Notes: generated by a model not told the origin, from the sequence alone. Counted from the first letter of the stretch, positions 1 to 7,020 are shown. The stretch is DNA of 9,552 bases from Campylobacterales bacterium (GCA_027081495.1 JALWKJ010000231.1:1-9552); one strand, 5' to 3'. Made by a program: numbers and translations.

Positions 1-1699
1 TGGAAGTATCGGAGGCGCTAGAGGAAATTGTGAAAGCTCATATCTGTTTCAAAAATTTACGAGAGAAGTCTTAAAGTCGCCTCACATAGACAATTGCGCA
101 AGAGTTTGTCATGCGCCTTCGCTTAAGGGTATGCGTTCTGTCGTAGGCGAGGGCGCCGCGACAAATCCGTTTTCCGATATATACAAAGCGGAATTTTTAC
201 TGGTTATCGGTTCAAATACGACCGAAGCTCACCCGATAGTAGCAAATAAGATCTTAGCTTCGATAAAAAAAGGAGCTACATTGGGAGTAGTCGATGTAAG
301 AGATATATCTTTAGCAAAATTTGCAAAATACAATGCTCTTATCCCTTTTGAGGCAAATCTTTTGTTTTTAAATATGATGGCTTATGTAATAATCTCCAAA
401 AATTTATATGATAAAGAGTTTATAAAAAACCGCTCAAAAGGTTTTGAAATATATAAAGAACAGATATTGAGCGATCCTTACGCAAATCCGAATTTTTTTA
501 AAAATATAAAAGGCTATGAATATTTAAGCGATATGATTGAAGATATCGCTATAGAATATGCGTCAAAAAGATCGATTATACTTTGGGGTCTTGGAGTAAC
601 AGAGCATATTGACGGCAGTTACGCTGCGGCGGCAATTTGTAATCTTGCGGTAATGACTTCGAATATCGGTAAAAAAGGAGCCGGTTTGATGCCCCTTCGC
701 GGGCAAAACAATGTTCAAGGAACATGCGATATGGGTTGTTTGCCCTATTATCTTCCGGATTATCAAAAGCCGATTATCGAAGGTAAAAAAACTCCCGATA
801 TGATCGATGGCGTGTTAAACGACGAGATAAAAGTGCTTTTTAATATGGGTGAAGATATAGCGCATATCCATCCAAATCAAAATAAAATCCATAAGGCTTT
901 AAAGAGACTCGATATGCTTGTCGTGTGTGAGCTCTTTGAGAATGAGATCACAAAATTCGCGGATATAATTTTTGGAGTCAAAAGTACTTATGAAAAAGTA
1001 GGTGTTTATATCAATGCCGAAAGAAGGCTGCATCTCTCACAGTCGCTTGTAGAAAATGAACTTCTTGACGATTGGGAGGTATTTGATAAAATCTCAAAAT
1101 ATCTCGGTTTCGATTTTGATTATAAATGTTCAAAAGATATATGGAAAGAGGTGCAGCAAAAAGCTCCTAAACGATTTTTGGGAGCTGATTATGAAAAACT
1201 AGAAGCTTTCAGAGTTGACGGATTGCAGTGGCCAATAGCCGAAGAAGATACGCCGATACTTCATGAAAATGAGTTTGCAACGGCTGATAAACTTGCCGCT
1301 TTTAGATATAAGCGCTACTATTTGAGAACGATGGTTAGAGAATTGATCGAAAATAGAAGAAGAGAATTTTATCTGACAACCGGACGCGTTATAGCTCACT
1401 ACAACAACGCTTCTCAGACAAATCAGTGTGAAAAATTAAAAAGAAGGCACTTTGAAGATATTTTACTTATAAGCAGCGAAGATGCGGTATTTGTTAAAGA
1501 TAAGAAGAGGGTCGTGCTAATATCAAGATACGGCAAAAGCGCGCCTCTTAAATTTAAGATTACGGATACTATTAAAAAAGGAACGCTCTTTGTCTCTTTT
1601 CATCATGCAAAAAGTCGTATTAATTTCCTTTTTGGGGATGAATGCGACGAACTTACGAAAACAGCCCGTTTTAAATCCGTAAAGGTTAGCATTGAGTAG
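1..1699 (+). CDS. Formate dehydrogenase alpha subunit, Cys-type (5' end outside window)
   Basis: Molybdopterin oxidoreductase of the FdhF/FdhA type, expected to oxidise formate to CO2 at a bis-MGD Mo or W centre. The frame is open from base 2, giving 565 visible residues. The N-terminal Fe-S domain lies off the left edge. Visible residue 36 (TGT, 107-109) in the ARVCHAPS motif is the catalytic position, so this is a cysteine enzyme rather than a selenocysteine one; His37 follows it. GSNTTEAHP and the PLRGQNNVQG motif are FDH hallmarks. Arg233 (698-700) corresponds to the conserved active-site Arg of E. coli FdhF, at nearly the same distance from the Cys. The C-terminal molybdopterin-dinucleotide-binding domain starts near residue 455 (TTGRVIAHYNN). 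The last 8 nt overlap yraN. Family assignment is firm. The electron acceptor, and whether it is part of a membrane, hydrogenase-linked or NAD-linked complex, cannot be told without the upstream genes. Confidence 0.92.
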   Translation, partial: GSIGGARGNCESSYLFQKFTREVLKSPHIDNCARVCHAPSLKGMRSVVGEGAATNPFSDIYKAEFLLVIGSNTTEAHPIVANKILASIKKGATLGVVDVRDISLAKFAKYNALIPFEANLLFLNMMAYVIISKNLYDKEFIKNRSKGFEIYKEQILSDPYANPNFFKNIKGYEYLSDMIEDIAIEYASKRSIILWGLGVTEHIDGSYAAAAICNLAVMTSNIGKKGAGLMPLRGQNNVQGTCDMGCLPYYLPDYQKPIIEGKKTPDMIDGVLNDEIKVLFNMGEDIAHIHPNQNKIHKALKRLDMLVVCELFENEITKFADIIFGVKSTYEKVGVYINAERRLHLSQSLVENELLDDWEVFDKISKYLGFDFDYKCSKDIWKEVQQKAPKRFLGADYEKLEAFRVDGLQWPIAEEDTPILHENEFATADKLAAFRYKRYYLRTMVRELIENRRREFYLTTGRVIAHYNNASQTNQCEKLKRRHFEDILLISSEDAVFVKDKKRVVLISRYGKSAPLKFKITDTIKKGTLFVSFHHAKSRINFLFGDECDELTKTARFKSVKVSIE

Positions 1700-2015
1700 A
1701 GAAAAAGGAGATTTCGCCGAACAAAGAGCCGTTGATTTTTTAAAAAAAATCGGATTTAAGATAATTGAGAGAAATTTTTACTCAAGATTTGGCGAAATAG
1801 ATATAATAGCCTTAAAAAATCAAACGCTTCATTTTATAGAGGTAAAAAGCGGACAAAACGAACCGGCTTTTAAAATTACCCCTTCCAAACTTTCAAAGAT
1901 TATAAAAACGGCTCAAATATATATGAGTAAAAAGAGTCTTGATATCGATTTTTGTTTCGATGCGGTGATTGTAACCGAAGATATAAATTTTATAGAAAAT
2001 ATAACTTTATATTGA
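1692..2015 (+). CDS. yraN: YraN family protein (UPF0102), endonuclease-like fold
   Basis: A 107-residue cytoplasmic protein of the YraN/UPF0102 family, a widespread group with a restriction-endonuclease-like fold; its cellular role is not established. The conserved pieces are in order: EKGDFAEQRAVDFL near the N-terminus, GEIDIIA at residues 34-40 and FIEVKS at 48-53. Asp37, Glu50 and Lys52 fit a PD-(D/E)xK-type core. Length is close to the usual 110-120. The start is TTG at 1692, chosen because it gives the canonical N-terminus and has AAAGG at 1681-1685, 6 nt upstream. It overlaps the end of the formate dehydrogenase gene by 8 nt, so the two are probably translationally coupled, though no functional link between them is known. 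Confidence 0.9.
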   Translation: MSREKGDFAEQRAVDFLKKIGFKIIERNFYSRFGEIDIIALKNQTLHFIEVKSGQNEPAFKITPSKLSKIIKTAQIYMSKKSLDIDFCFDAVIVTEDINFIENITLY

Positions 2016-2070
2016 GTTCTCTAAAAAATGATGTTTGTCGGTACGGTGATAAATGTAGCGATCATGAGAA

Positions 2071-2115
2071 GCCGCGAAAAATCAAACGCCGTTATAGTTT
2101 GATTTTTCTCTCGGC
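2071..2115. terminator. Bidirectional stem-loop terminator between convergent genes
   Basis: A 12-bp perfect stem (arms 2076-2087 and 2097-2108, GAAAAATCAAAC against GTTTGATTTTTC) closes a 9-nt loop. A further 4 bp (GCCG 2071-2074 with CGGC 2112-2115) form below it after a small internal loop. The A tract on one arm and T tract on the other supply a U-run in either direction. It lies between the stop of yraN and the stop of the leftward lipoprotein gene, so it can end both transcripts. Confidence 0.8.
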
Positions 2116-2120
2116 AAATA

Positions 2121-2855
2121 TTAAAGCTCTTCTTCCAAAGGCAATACCGTTACACTTACCGTATCCCAAGCCGCATGATTGTTATCGTTATCGGTTATTT
2201 TTACCAAGATATCGTGAGTTCCCTCATCATATGTTTTTGTAAATCTCTTTTCTGTTGAAAGTATTTCACCGTTTTCGCTCCACTCATAAGTATAGTTACC
2301 GTCTTTACAAACGACTCTTGCATCGAGCGTAACATTCGTATCGGGATATGTTTTTATATCCGCACCGGCATTTGCTATCATTTCTATATCCTCTTTATCG
2401 ATATCTACGAGAATACACACTCGATCGTTTGAAATATTTCCTTTGTCGTCAACGACGCTGAGAGTTTTTTCATATATTCCGCTTTGATAAAAAATCCTTG
2501 TAAAATTTGAATCGGCGCTTAAAATATTATAGTCCATATCAGTCCATAAATATGAAATGATATTTCCGTCTTTGTCTTCACTGGCGTTTGAATCGAAAGA
2601 GACTATCTCGCCTGTCGCGACATTCACATAACCCTTTTTACCGTTTGCCGTGGCAACGGCCGTTGGAGCGAAATTTGTATTGTTTGTTTCTAAAACTATC
2701 GGTTCATTGTCGATTTTTAAGATAAGTCTTGAGTTTTCGGTTGTACCAAGTGGCGAAAGAGGTGTCATATTTGTACTTTTCCCTCCCCCGCAGCCTAAAA
2801 GCACAAAAGTGCCGAGTGATAAAATTGTAGTGTGAAAAAGTGTTGATGTTTTCAT
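2121..2855 (-). CDS. Lipoprotein with two PKD-like domains
   Basis: A 244-residue predicted lipoprotein of unknown function. It begins with a type II signal peptide: positive Lys2, a hydrophobic stretch, then the lipobox LLGC at residues 19-22 and a Gly-rich linker, so Cys22 should be lipidated. Two Ig-like PKD-type beta-sandwich domains follow. The first spans about residues 62-150, with VSFDSNASEDKDGNIISYLW as the signature and a VVDDKGN strand end. The second spans about 158-240, with a shorter TYEWSENG core and VKITDNDNN. No catalytic domain is visible, so a binding or adhesion role on the cell envelope is the likeliest inference. RBS AGAGGAA lies about 9 nt before the ATG. The gene lies 93 nt downstream of the vanZ-like gene on the same strand and has its own candidate promoter. 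Confidence 0.85.
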   Translation of the reverse strand: MKTSTLFHTTILSLGTFVLLGCGGGKSTNMTPLSPLGTTENSRLILKIDNEPIVLETNNTNFAPTAVATANGKKGYVNVATGEIVSFDSNASEDKDGNIISYLWTDMDYNILSADSNFTRIFYQSGIYEKTLSVVDDKGNISNDRVCILVDIDKEDIEMIANAGADIKTYPDTNVTLDARVVCKDGNYTYEWSENGEILSTEKRFTKTYDEGTHDILVKITDNDNNHAAWDTVSVTVLPLEEEL

Positions 2856-2877
2856 AAATGATTCCTCTATATTTTAA

Positions 2878-2906
2878 TATATAGATAAAATCGTCTTGAC
2901 AGTAAA
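2878..2906 (-). promoter_or_regulatory. Candidate sigma70 promoter of the PKD lipoprotein gene
   Basis: Read on the minus strand: TTTACT (-35, 2901-2906), 17-nt spacer, TATATA (-10, 2878-2883), about 22 nt before the start codon. Matches to consensus are partial (4/6 each). The spacer contains AAGACGATTT, also found in the predicted feoB promoter spacer. Tentative. Confidence 0.35.
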
Positions 2907-2948
2907 ATAGTTTATAGTTGTATCTTAAAATTACTTAAATAATAACGA

Positions 2949-3317
2949 TTAATTAAAAGGTTGAACCGCAAAGCGCTTTTTTATGAGTCTATAAAAAGAG
3001 AGGAGAATTTGAAATGTGATTATTCCTCCAAGATCAGCCGCTACATCGGCTATGCTTGCGCTTCTGTACGGGATGAAGTATTGTAAAAATTCTATAAACA
3101 TACCAAAAGTCAAAAGCGCTATTACATTTCTTATACGGGCGTTATATGAAGAGGATGAACGGTTTAATAGTAAAGATAGTGTAAAAAATGCGAAAAAATG
3201 GTTTATTTTATCTTCATAACGACTTTCGATCAACGAAAAAGCGTCATTTGTAACGGCGAGATATAAAATAGATGTCGCCGTAAGCAAAAATAGTGTTTTA
3301 TAATATGTTTTTTTCAA
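2949..3317 (-). CDS. VanZ-like family membrane protein
   Basis: A 122-residue inner-membrane protein of the VanZ-like family. VanZ of enterococcal vancomycin clusters gives low-level teicoplanin resistance; the function of the many chromosomal relatives is unknown. Visible family residues are Asp36-Lys37-x-x-His40-Phe41, then Glu75-x-x-Gln78, Pro82-x-Arg84, Ser87-x-x-Asp90 and Asp94-x-x-Gly97. Hydrophobic segments lie near residues 8-24, 38-51, 63-80 and 95-110. The start is TTG at 3317 with AAGG 9 nt upstream; no in-frame ATG lies just upstream. It is leftward, divergent from feoB with 196 nt between them. It could be read together with the lipoprotein gene 93 nt downstream, but no joint role is evident. 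An antibiotic-resistance role should not be assumed. Confidence 0.82.
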   Translation of the reverse strand: MKKTYYKTLFLLTATSILYLAVTNDAFSLIESRYEDKINHFFAFFTLSLLLNRSSSSYNARIRNVIALLTFGMFIEFLQYFIPYRSASIADVAADLGGIITFQILLSFYRLIKKRFAVQPFN

Positions 3318-3349
3318 TTTTAGGCGCCTTGAGTTTAGTTGTATTTACG

Positions 3350-3363
3350 GATATAGTTATATC
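3350..3363. repeat. Perfect 14-bp inverted repeat over the vanZ-like -10
   Basis: GATATAGTTATATC is a perfect palindrome (6-bp arms around GT). It covers the predicted -10 of the vanZ-like gene, a position suited to an operator, but AT-rich palindromes also arise by chance. Confidence 0.4.
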
Positions 3364-3384
3364 ATAAATTTATCTATAAGTAAA
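3356..3384 (-). promoter_or_regulatory. Candidate sigma70 promoter of the vanZ-like gene
   Basis: On the minus strand: TTTACT (3379-3384), 17-nt spacer, TATAAC (3356-3361), leaving a leader of about 30 nt to the TTG start. The -10 lies inside a perfect 14-bp palindrome (3350-3363). Confidence 0.45.
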
Positions 3385-3392
3385 GGGTTGAA

Positions 3393-3404
3393 GACGAAAT
3401 CGTC
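3393..3404. repeat. Short inverted repeat GACGA-AA-TCGTC upstream of feoB
   Basis: A 5-2-5 perfect inverted repeat (GACGAAATCGTC) in the divergent vanZ-like/feoB gap. On the minus strand it reads GACGATTT, the core also seen at 3453-3460 on the plus strand and in the lipoprotein promoter. Function unknown. Confidence 0.35.
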
Positions 3405-3419
3405 AAATGAAAAAGAAAA

Positions 3420-3434
3420 TGAAAAAGATTTTCA
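3420..3434. promoter_or_regulatory. Candidate Fur box upstream of feoB
   Basis: TGAAAAAGATTTTCA fits the 7-1-7 Fur-box form TGATAATnATTATCA at 11 of 14 defined positions. It contains a perfect 6-3-6 inverted repeat (TGAAAA/TTTTCA). It sits 80-94 nt before the feoB start. Fur control of feoB is well established in Gram-negative bacteria, which makes the site credible. It lies upstream of my predicted -35, so either the true promoter is nearer or the site acts from upstream. Confidence 0.45.
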
Positions 3435-3442
3435 ATATTAAT

Positions 3443-3470
3443 TTGTATTTAAGACGATTTGGGTTAAAAT
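3443..3470 (+). promoter_or_regulatory. Candidate feoB operon promoter
   Basis: TAAAAT (-10, 3465-3470) with a weak TTGTAT (-35, 3443-3448) at 16-nt spacing. In Campylobacterota the -35 is often poorly conserved, so the -10 carries most of the weight. The expected leader is about 37 nt. Confidence 0.35.
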
Positions 3471-3513
3471 TCTTTCGATTTAAATAACGACCATAGATAA
3501 AACAGAGGTAAAA

Positions 3514-5628
3514 ATGCAAAAAATCATAGTCGCTCTTGCCGGTCAGCCTAATGTAGGCAAGAGTTCACTGATAAACGCTATTAGCAACGCAAAGCTAAAA
3601 GTAGGGAATTTCAGCGGTGTTACGGTGGATAAGACGGAGGTCGTTTTTAACTTCTGTGATGAAATCAAATGTCAAGATTATGAGATACATATCGTCGATC
3701 TTCCGGGCGCTTACTCTTTAAACGACTATACGATAGAAGAGAAGGTTACTAAAAAATTTATAGAAAATCAAGATTACGATCTTATCGTAAATGTTGTGGA
3801 TGCTACAAATCTTGAGCGAAATCTTATTTTAACAACCGAGCTTCTTGAGAGCGGAAGTAAAATGGTTATAGCTTTAAATATGGCCGATGAAGCTAAAAAA
3901 GAGGGTATATATATAGATGAAAAGCTTTTAAGCGAAATTTTGGGCGTTCCTTGTATAAAAACTTCCGCTTCAAAAAAAGAGGGAATACAAGAGCTTCAAA
4001 AAGCTATCGTCGAAGTATTTAAAAAGCCTTGTACTACCTCCAAAATAGTATATAGCGATGTTATAGAAGAGGAGATTTCAAAAATTGTCGATTTTTTCAG
4101 AGAGAAAAAATACCACTGTAAGATTCCTTTAAACAAAATCGCTATCAAACTTCTCAAGGAAGAGAAAAAGATTTATAAAAAGATGCATGACGATCCTATT
4201 TGGATAGAACTTTTACCGATAATTCGTCAGAGTTTAAATCATATATATATTCACTACGGCACTAAAGATCTCGAAGAGATTTTCGAAGACGAGAGGTTGG
4301 CGTTTGCCAGAGGCGCCGCTAGGGAAGTTATGAAGATTGAACAAAATAGGAGAAAAACTCTTACGGATAAAATAGATGATATACTTATAAATAAATATAT
4401 AGGCATTCCTATATTTTTGTTTTTGATGTGGGGACTTTTTCAGTTGACATTTGAGATAGGCGCTATACCTATGGATTATATAGATATATTTTTTAGCGCG
4501 CTTGGAGATAAAGCCAAAGAGATATTTCCCGGAGAATTCGGATCCGTTGTAGCCGACGGCATGATCTCCGGAGTCGGTGCCGTCGTTATGTTTTTACCGA
4601 ATATCATGATACTTTTTCTAGGAATCGCCCTTCTTGAGACTACAGGCTATATGAGTAGGGTTTCATTTTTGTTAGACGGTTTTTTTCATAAATTTGGACT
4701 TCACGGGAAAAGCTTTATTCCTCTCGTTACGGGTTTTGGTTGTTCGGTACCGGCGTATATGGCGGCGAGAACTCTCAAAAATGAAAAAGATAGACTTTTG
4801 ACTCTTTTTATTATCGGTTTTATGAGCTGCGGAGCTAGATTGCCGATTTATGTTCTTTTTACCGCCGCTTTTTTTGATGAATCGATTGCGGGAAATATGC
4901 TGTTTGTCATTTATGTGGTCGGCGCTCTTATAGGTTTAGCGGCGGCAAAAGTTTTAAATCTAGTCGTTTTTCGCGGCGAAGACGAACCTTTTGTCATGGA
5001 GATGCCCAAATATCGCTGGCCATCTTTGAGACTTCTTTGGCATACGGTATATTCACAGGCGAAAATGTATCTTCAAAAAGCCGGTACTTTTATATTGGCG
5101 GCATCGGTTTTGGTTTGGTTTGCGAGCAACTATCCAAAACTCCCCGAACTTGAAAAAAGTTATGAGCTAAAGATAGAGAAAGTTCAAAGCGAGGGTGAAA
5201 AACAAGCTCTTAAAAACGAGTTGCAGGCAAAACTTCTTGAAGATAGTTATCTTGGCCGTATCGGAAAAGCGAGTGAATTTTTCTTTGAGCCGTTAGGTCT
5301 TGATTGGAAGTTGGCGGTTGCTCTTGAAGCCGGGCTTGCGGCTAAAGAAGTTGTGGTTTCTACTCTTGGGGTGCTCTATTCTTTAGGAGAAACGGATCAA
5401 ACCTCCAACTCTTTGAAAGATCAAATAAGAAAAAATATCCCTTTGCCTACGGCTTTGGCATTTATCGTATTTGTCATGATTTATCTGCCTTGTTTTGCGG
5501 CGTCGGCGGTTTTTACAAAAGAAGCCGGCGGAGTGAAATATTTGTTATATCTGTTTATATTTACAACCACGACCGCCTGGATTTTGAGTTTTATAACATA
5601 TAAAGCAGCAGGAGTATTTTTATCATGA
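3514..5628 (+). CDS. feoB: Ferrous iron transport protein B
   Basis: Inner-membrane Fe2+ transporter, 704 residues, full length. The N-terminal G-domain shows G1 GQPNVGKS (10-17), G2 around Thr37 (FSGVTVDK), G3 DLPG (62-65), G4 NMAD (122-125) and G5 TSASK (150-154). A helical GDI-like domain follows to about residue 285. The membrane part begins near residue 293 and holds the two 'gate' repeats: GFGCSVPAYMAARTL with Cys410 and SCGARLPIYVL with Cys439. Cys660 in the YLPCFAAS segment completes the three cysteines proposed to line the permeation path in Pseudomonas FeoB. RBS AGAGG lies at 3504-3508. It is first in the operon, overlapping feoA by 4 nt (ATGA), so translation is coupled. Regulation by Fur is likely from the upstream palindrome. 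The assignment is secure. Confidence 0.98.
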   Translation: MQKIIVALAGQPNVGKSSLINAISNAKLKVGNFSGVTVDKTEVVFNFCDEIKCQDYEIHIVDLPGAYSLNDYTIEEKVTKKFIENQDYDLIVNVVDATNLERNLILTTELLESGSKMVIALNMADEAKKEGIYIDEKLLSEILGVPCIKTSASKKEGIQELQKAIVEVFKKPCTTSKIVYSDVIEEEISKIVDFFREKKYHCKIPLNKIAIKLLKEEKKIYKKMHDDPIWIELLPIIRQSLNHIYIHYGTKDLEEIFEDERLAFARGAAREVMKIEQNRRKTLTDKIDDILINKYIGIPIFLFLMWGLFQLTFEIGAIPMDYIDIFFSALGDKAKEIFPGEFGSVVADGMISGVGAVVMFLPNIMILFLGIALLETTGYMSRVSFLLDGFFHKFGLHGKSFIPLVTGFGCSVPAYMAARTLKNEKDRLLTLFIIGFMSCGARLPIYVLFTAAFFDESIAGNMLFVIYVVGALIGLAAAKVLNLVVFRGEDEPFVMEMPKYRWPSLRLLWHTVYSQAKMYLQKAGTFILAASVLVWFASNYPKLPELEKSYELKIEKVQSEGEKQALKNELQAKLLEDSYLGRIGKASEFFFEPLGLDWKLAVALEAGLAAKEVVVSTLGVLYSLGETDQTSNSLKDQIRKNIPLPTALAFIVFVMIYLPCFAASAVFTKEAGGVKYLLYLFIFTTTTAWILSFITYKAAGVFLS

Positions 5629-5861
5629 AAAACATTTACCATTTAAAAGTCGGCGATAGAGGTATCGTCGTTAAAATAAATGCGGGAAAAACTCTAAAAA
5701 GAAGGATGAAGTCTTTTGGCATATATCCCGGAGTGGAATTTGGTGTCAAAGCTTTCTCTTTAGGTAAAAATAATGTCGAGCTTGAAGTTGGAAGAACACT
5801 TATCGCTCTTAGAAAAGAAGAGATGGACAAAATTGAAGTTCAAAGAAAAGACGATGCTTAA
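5625..5861 (+). CDS. feoA: Ferrous iron transport protein A (SH3-like)
   Basis: A 78-residue cytoplasmic SH3-like beta-barrel protein, the usual FeoA size, expected to bind FeoB and modulate Fe2+ uptake. Signatures are LKVGDRGIVVKI near residue 7, the KRRMKSFGIYPGVEF segment around 25-40 (the family 'L..LGi.pG' turn) and VELEVGRTLIALRKEEMDKI at the end. The ATG at 5625 overlaps the feoB stop by 4 nt. Its own stop overlaps the downstream porin start by 8 nt. In E. coli the order is feoA-feoB-feoC; here feoA follows feoB and no FeoC-like gene is present. The small size leaves little doubt given the context. Confidence 0.95.
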   Translation: MKNIYHLKVGDRGIVVKINAGKTLKRRMKSFGIYPGVEFGVKAFSLGKNNVELEVGRTLIALRKEEMDKIEVQRKDDA

Positions 5862-6972
5862 CCAGATAGCGTTTATCTTACTTCTTTTTTGTACTCTTAA
5901 TCTTTTTGGAAATACCGATACTAAGGGTTATTTGAGATTCGGTATTCAAAAACATGTTCAAATAAAAACTCATTATGACGCATCTTTTGGAGGAAAAGTT
6001 AAGATAATTAGTCCAAAATTTTACTCGGTTAAAGCGGCAGTCGCATTTTACTCTTCAAACGCTCTTGCCAAAGCTCATAATGAAGGCGTCAAGTTTTACG
6101 GCGGTCATAATCAAAATGTTACATTGCTTGGCGAAGCGTATTTTGAAGCGTCTTATAAAAAAACTGATTTGAAAATCGGTCGTCAGGTTATAGATACGCC
6201 GTTTGCGGACAGCGATGATATAGGAATGATACCGAATCTTTTCGAAGCGATCACCTTGATAGATAACACTTTTGAAGATAGTCTCTTTTTTTTCTCGTAT
6301 ATAAATAAAATGGCGGGAATCGATGCCGCGAAAATCGAGCGATTTAGCAAGATAGGAAAAGAGGGAGTTTTTATCGCGGGAGCGGCATATGAAGGAGTTG
6401 ATAATCTCTCACTCGAGGGATGGTACTATGATATAGATAAAAATACTAAAGCCGCATATTTTCAAAGTCGGTATGAGGATGAATATAAATATGGAGGTTT
6501 TACTATAGGCGCTCAATATGCAAACGAGAGATTTGCACAAAATAGATCGGCAAGCGTTTGGGGAGTTATGAGCGAGATAGATCATGACGATTTTGCGTTA
6601 ACGCTAAGCGCGGCATATAATAAAACTTTGTCGCGAAATAACACGCCGGTGCGTAATTTTTTTGGAGGCGGTCCTTTTTTTAGCAGCGGCGAACATTTTA
6701 CCGTCGCCGATATTGACGGTGATGGAGATATACTTTTTCTAGGACTCTCTTTTGATGTATCGAAATTTGGGGCAAAAAACTTGATGCTTTCATTTTCAAA
6801 TCTTTGGATCAACGGCGAAGAAAATAAGAAGTTAAGCGAGCTTGATTTTGTGGTAGGTTACTCTATATTTGAAAATCTTTCGATTGATATGATATATAGC
6901 GATATAGATGATAAAAATGAGAAAAATAATTCATTTAAAAATTTTAGAGCATATGTCAACTATCTATTTTAG
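5854..6972 (+). CDS. Outer-membrane porin coupled to feoBA (OprD/MOMP-like)
   Basis: A 372-residue predicted outer-membrane beta-barrel. It has a Sec signal peptide (hydrophobic residues 5-18, probable cleavage after Gly19) and many alternating aromatic or hydrophobic strands (for example KTDLKIGRQVID, YGGFTIGAQYANE). It ends in NYLF, the C-terminal Phe signature recognised by the BAM complex. The GRQVIDTPFADSDDIGMIPNLFEA segment resembles OprD-type porins of Campylobacterota. Residues 286-292 (DIDGDGD) form an acidic loop like calcium-binding DxDxDG motifs. I chose ATG 5854: an in-frame ATG at 5773 would prepend 27 charged residues, hide the signal peptide and overlap feoA by 89 nt. The SD is weak, so translation probably depends on coupling to feoA (8-nt overlap). 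A role in passage of Fe2+ or another solute across the outer membrane is inferred from context only. Confidence 0.82.
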   Translation: MLNQIAFILLLFCTLNLFGNTDTKGYLRFGIQKHVQIKTHYDASFGGKVKIISPKFYSVKAAVAFYSSNALAKAHNEGVKFYGGHNQNVTLLGEAYFEASYKKTDLKIGRQVIDTPFADSDDIGMIPNLFEAITLIDNTFEDSLFFFSYINKMAGIDAAKIERFSKIGKEGVFIAGAAYEGVDNLSLEGWYYDIDKNTKAAYFQSRYEDEYKYGGFTIGAQYANERFAQNRSASVWGVMSEIDHDDFALTLSAAYNKTLSRNNTPVRNFFGGGPFFSSGEHFTVADIDGDGDILFLGLSFDVSKFGAKNLMLSFSNLWINGEENKKLSELDFVVGYSIFENLSIDMIYSDIDDKNEKNNSFKNFRAYVNYLF

Positions 6973-6980
6973 AAAACCTC

Positions 6981-7009
6981 TTGACAAATCATAAAAAAAT
7001 CTATATAAT
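6981..7009 (+). promoter_or_regulatory. Consensus sigma70 promoter of hsp20
   Basis: TTGACA (6981-6986), 17-nt spacer, TATAAT (7004-7009): a perfect match at both boxes with ideal spacing. It begins 8 nt after the porin stop. Such a strong promoter on a stress gene implies control by a repressor, which fits the palindrome directly downstream. Confidence 0.9.
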
Positions 7010-7020
7010 TACACTTATGA

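Noticed and set aside
2121..2855. Plus-strand open frames inside the PKD lipoprotein region
   Set aside because: They lack SD sites and family signatures; the minus-strand frame has an RBS, lipobox and recognisable domains.
2896..2930. TTGACA on the plus strand in the gap between the lipoprotein and vanZ-like genes
   Set aside because: No convincing -10 at the right distance and no rightward gene follows; both neighbours are leftward.
5773..5853. An earlier in-frame ATG for the porin gene
   Set aside because: It would overlap feoA by 89 nt and add 27 charged residues ahead of a clear signal peptide.
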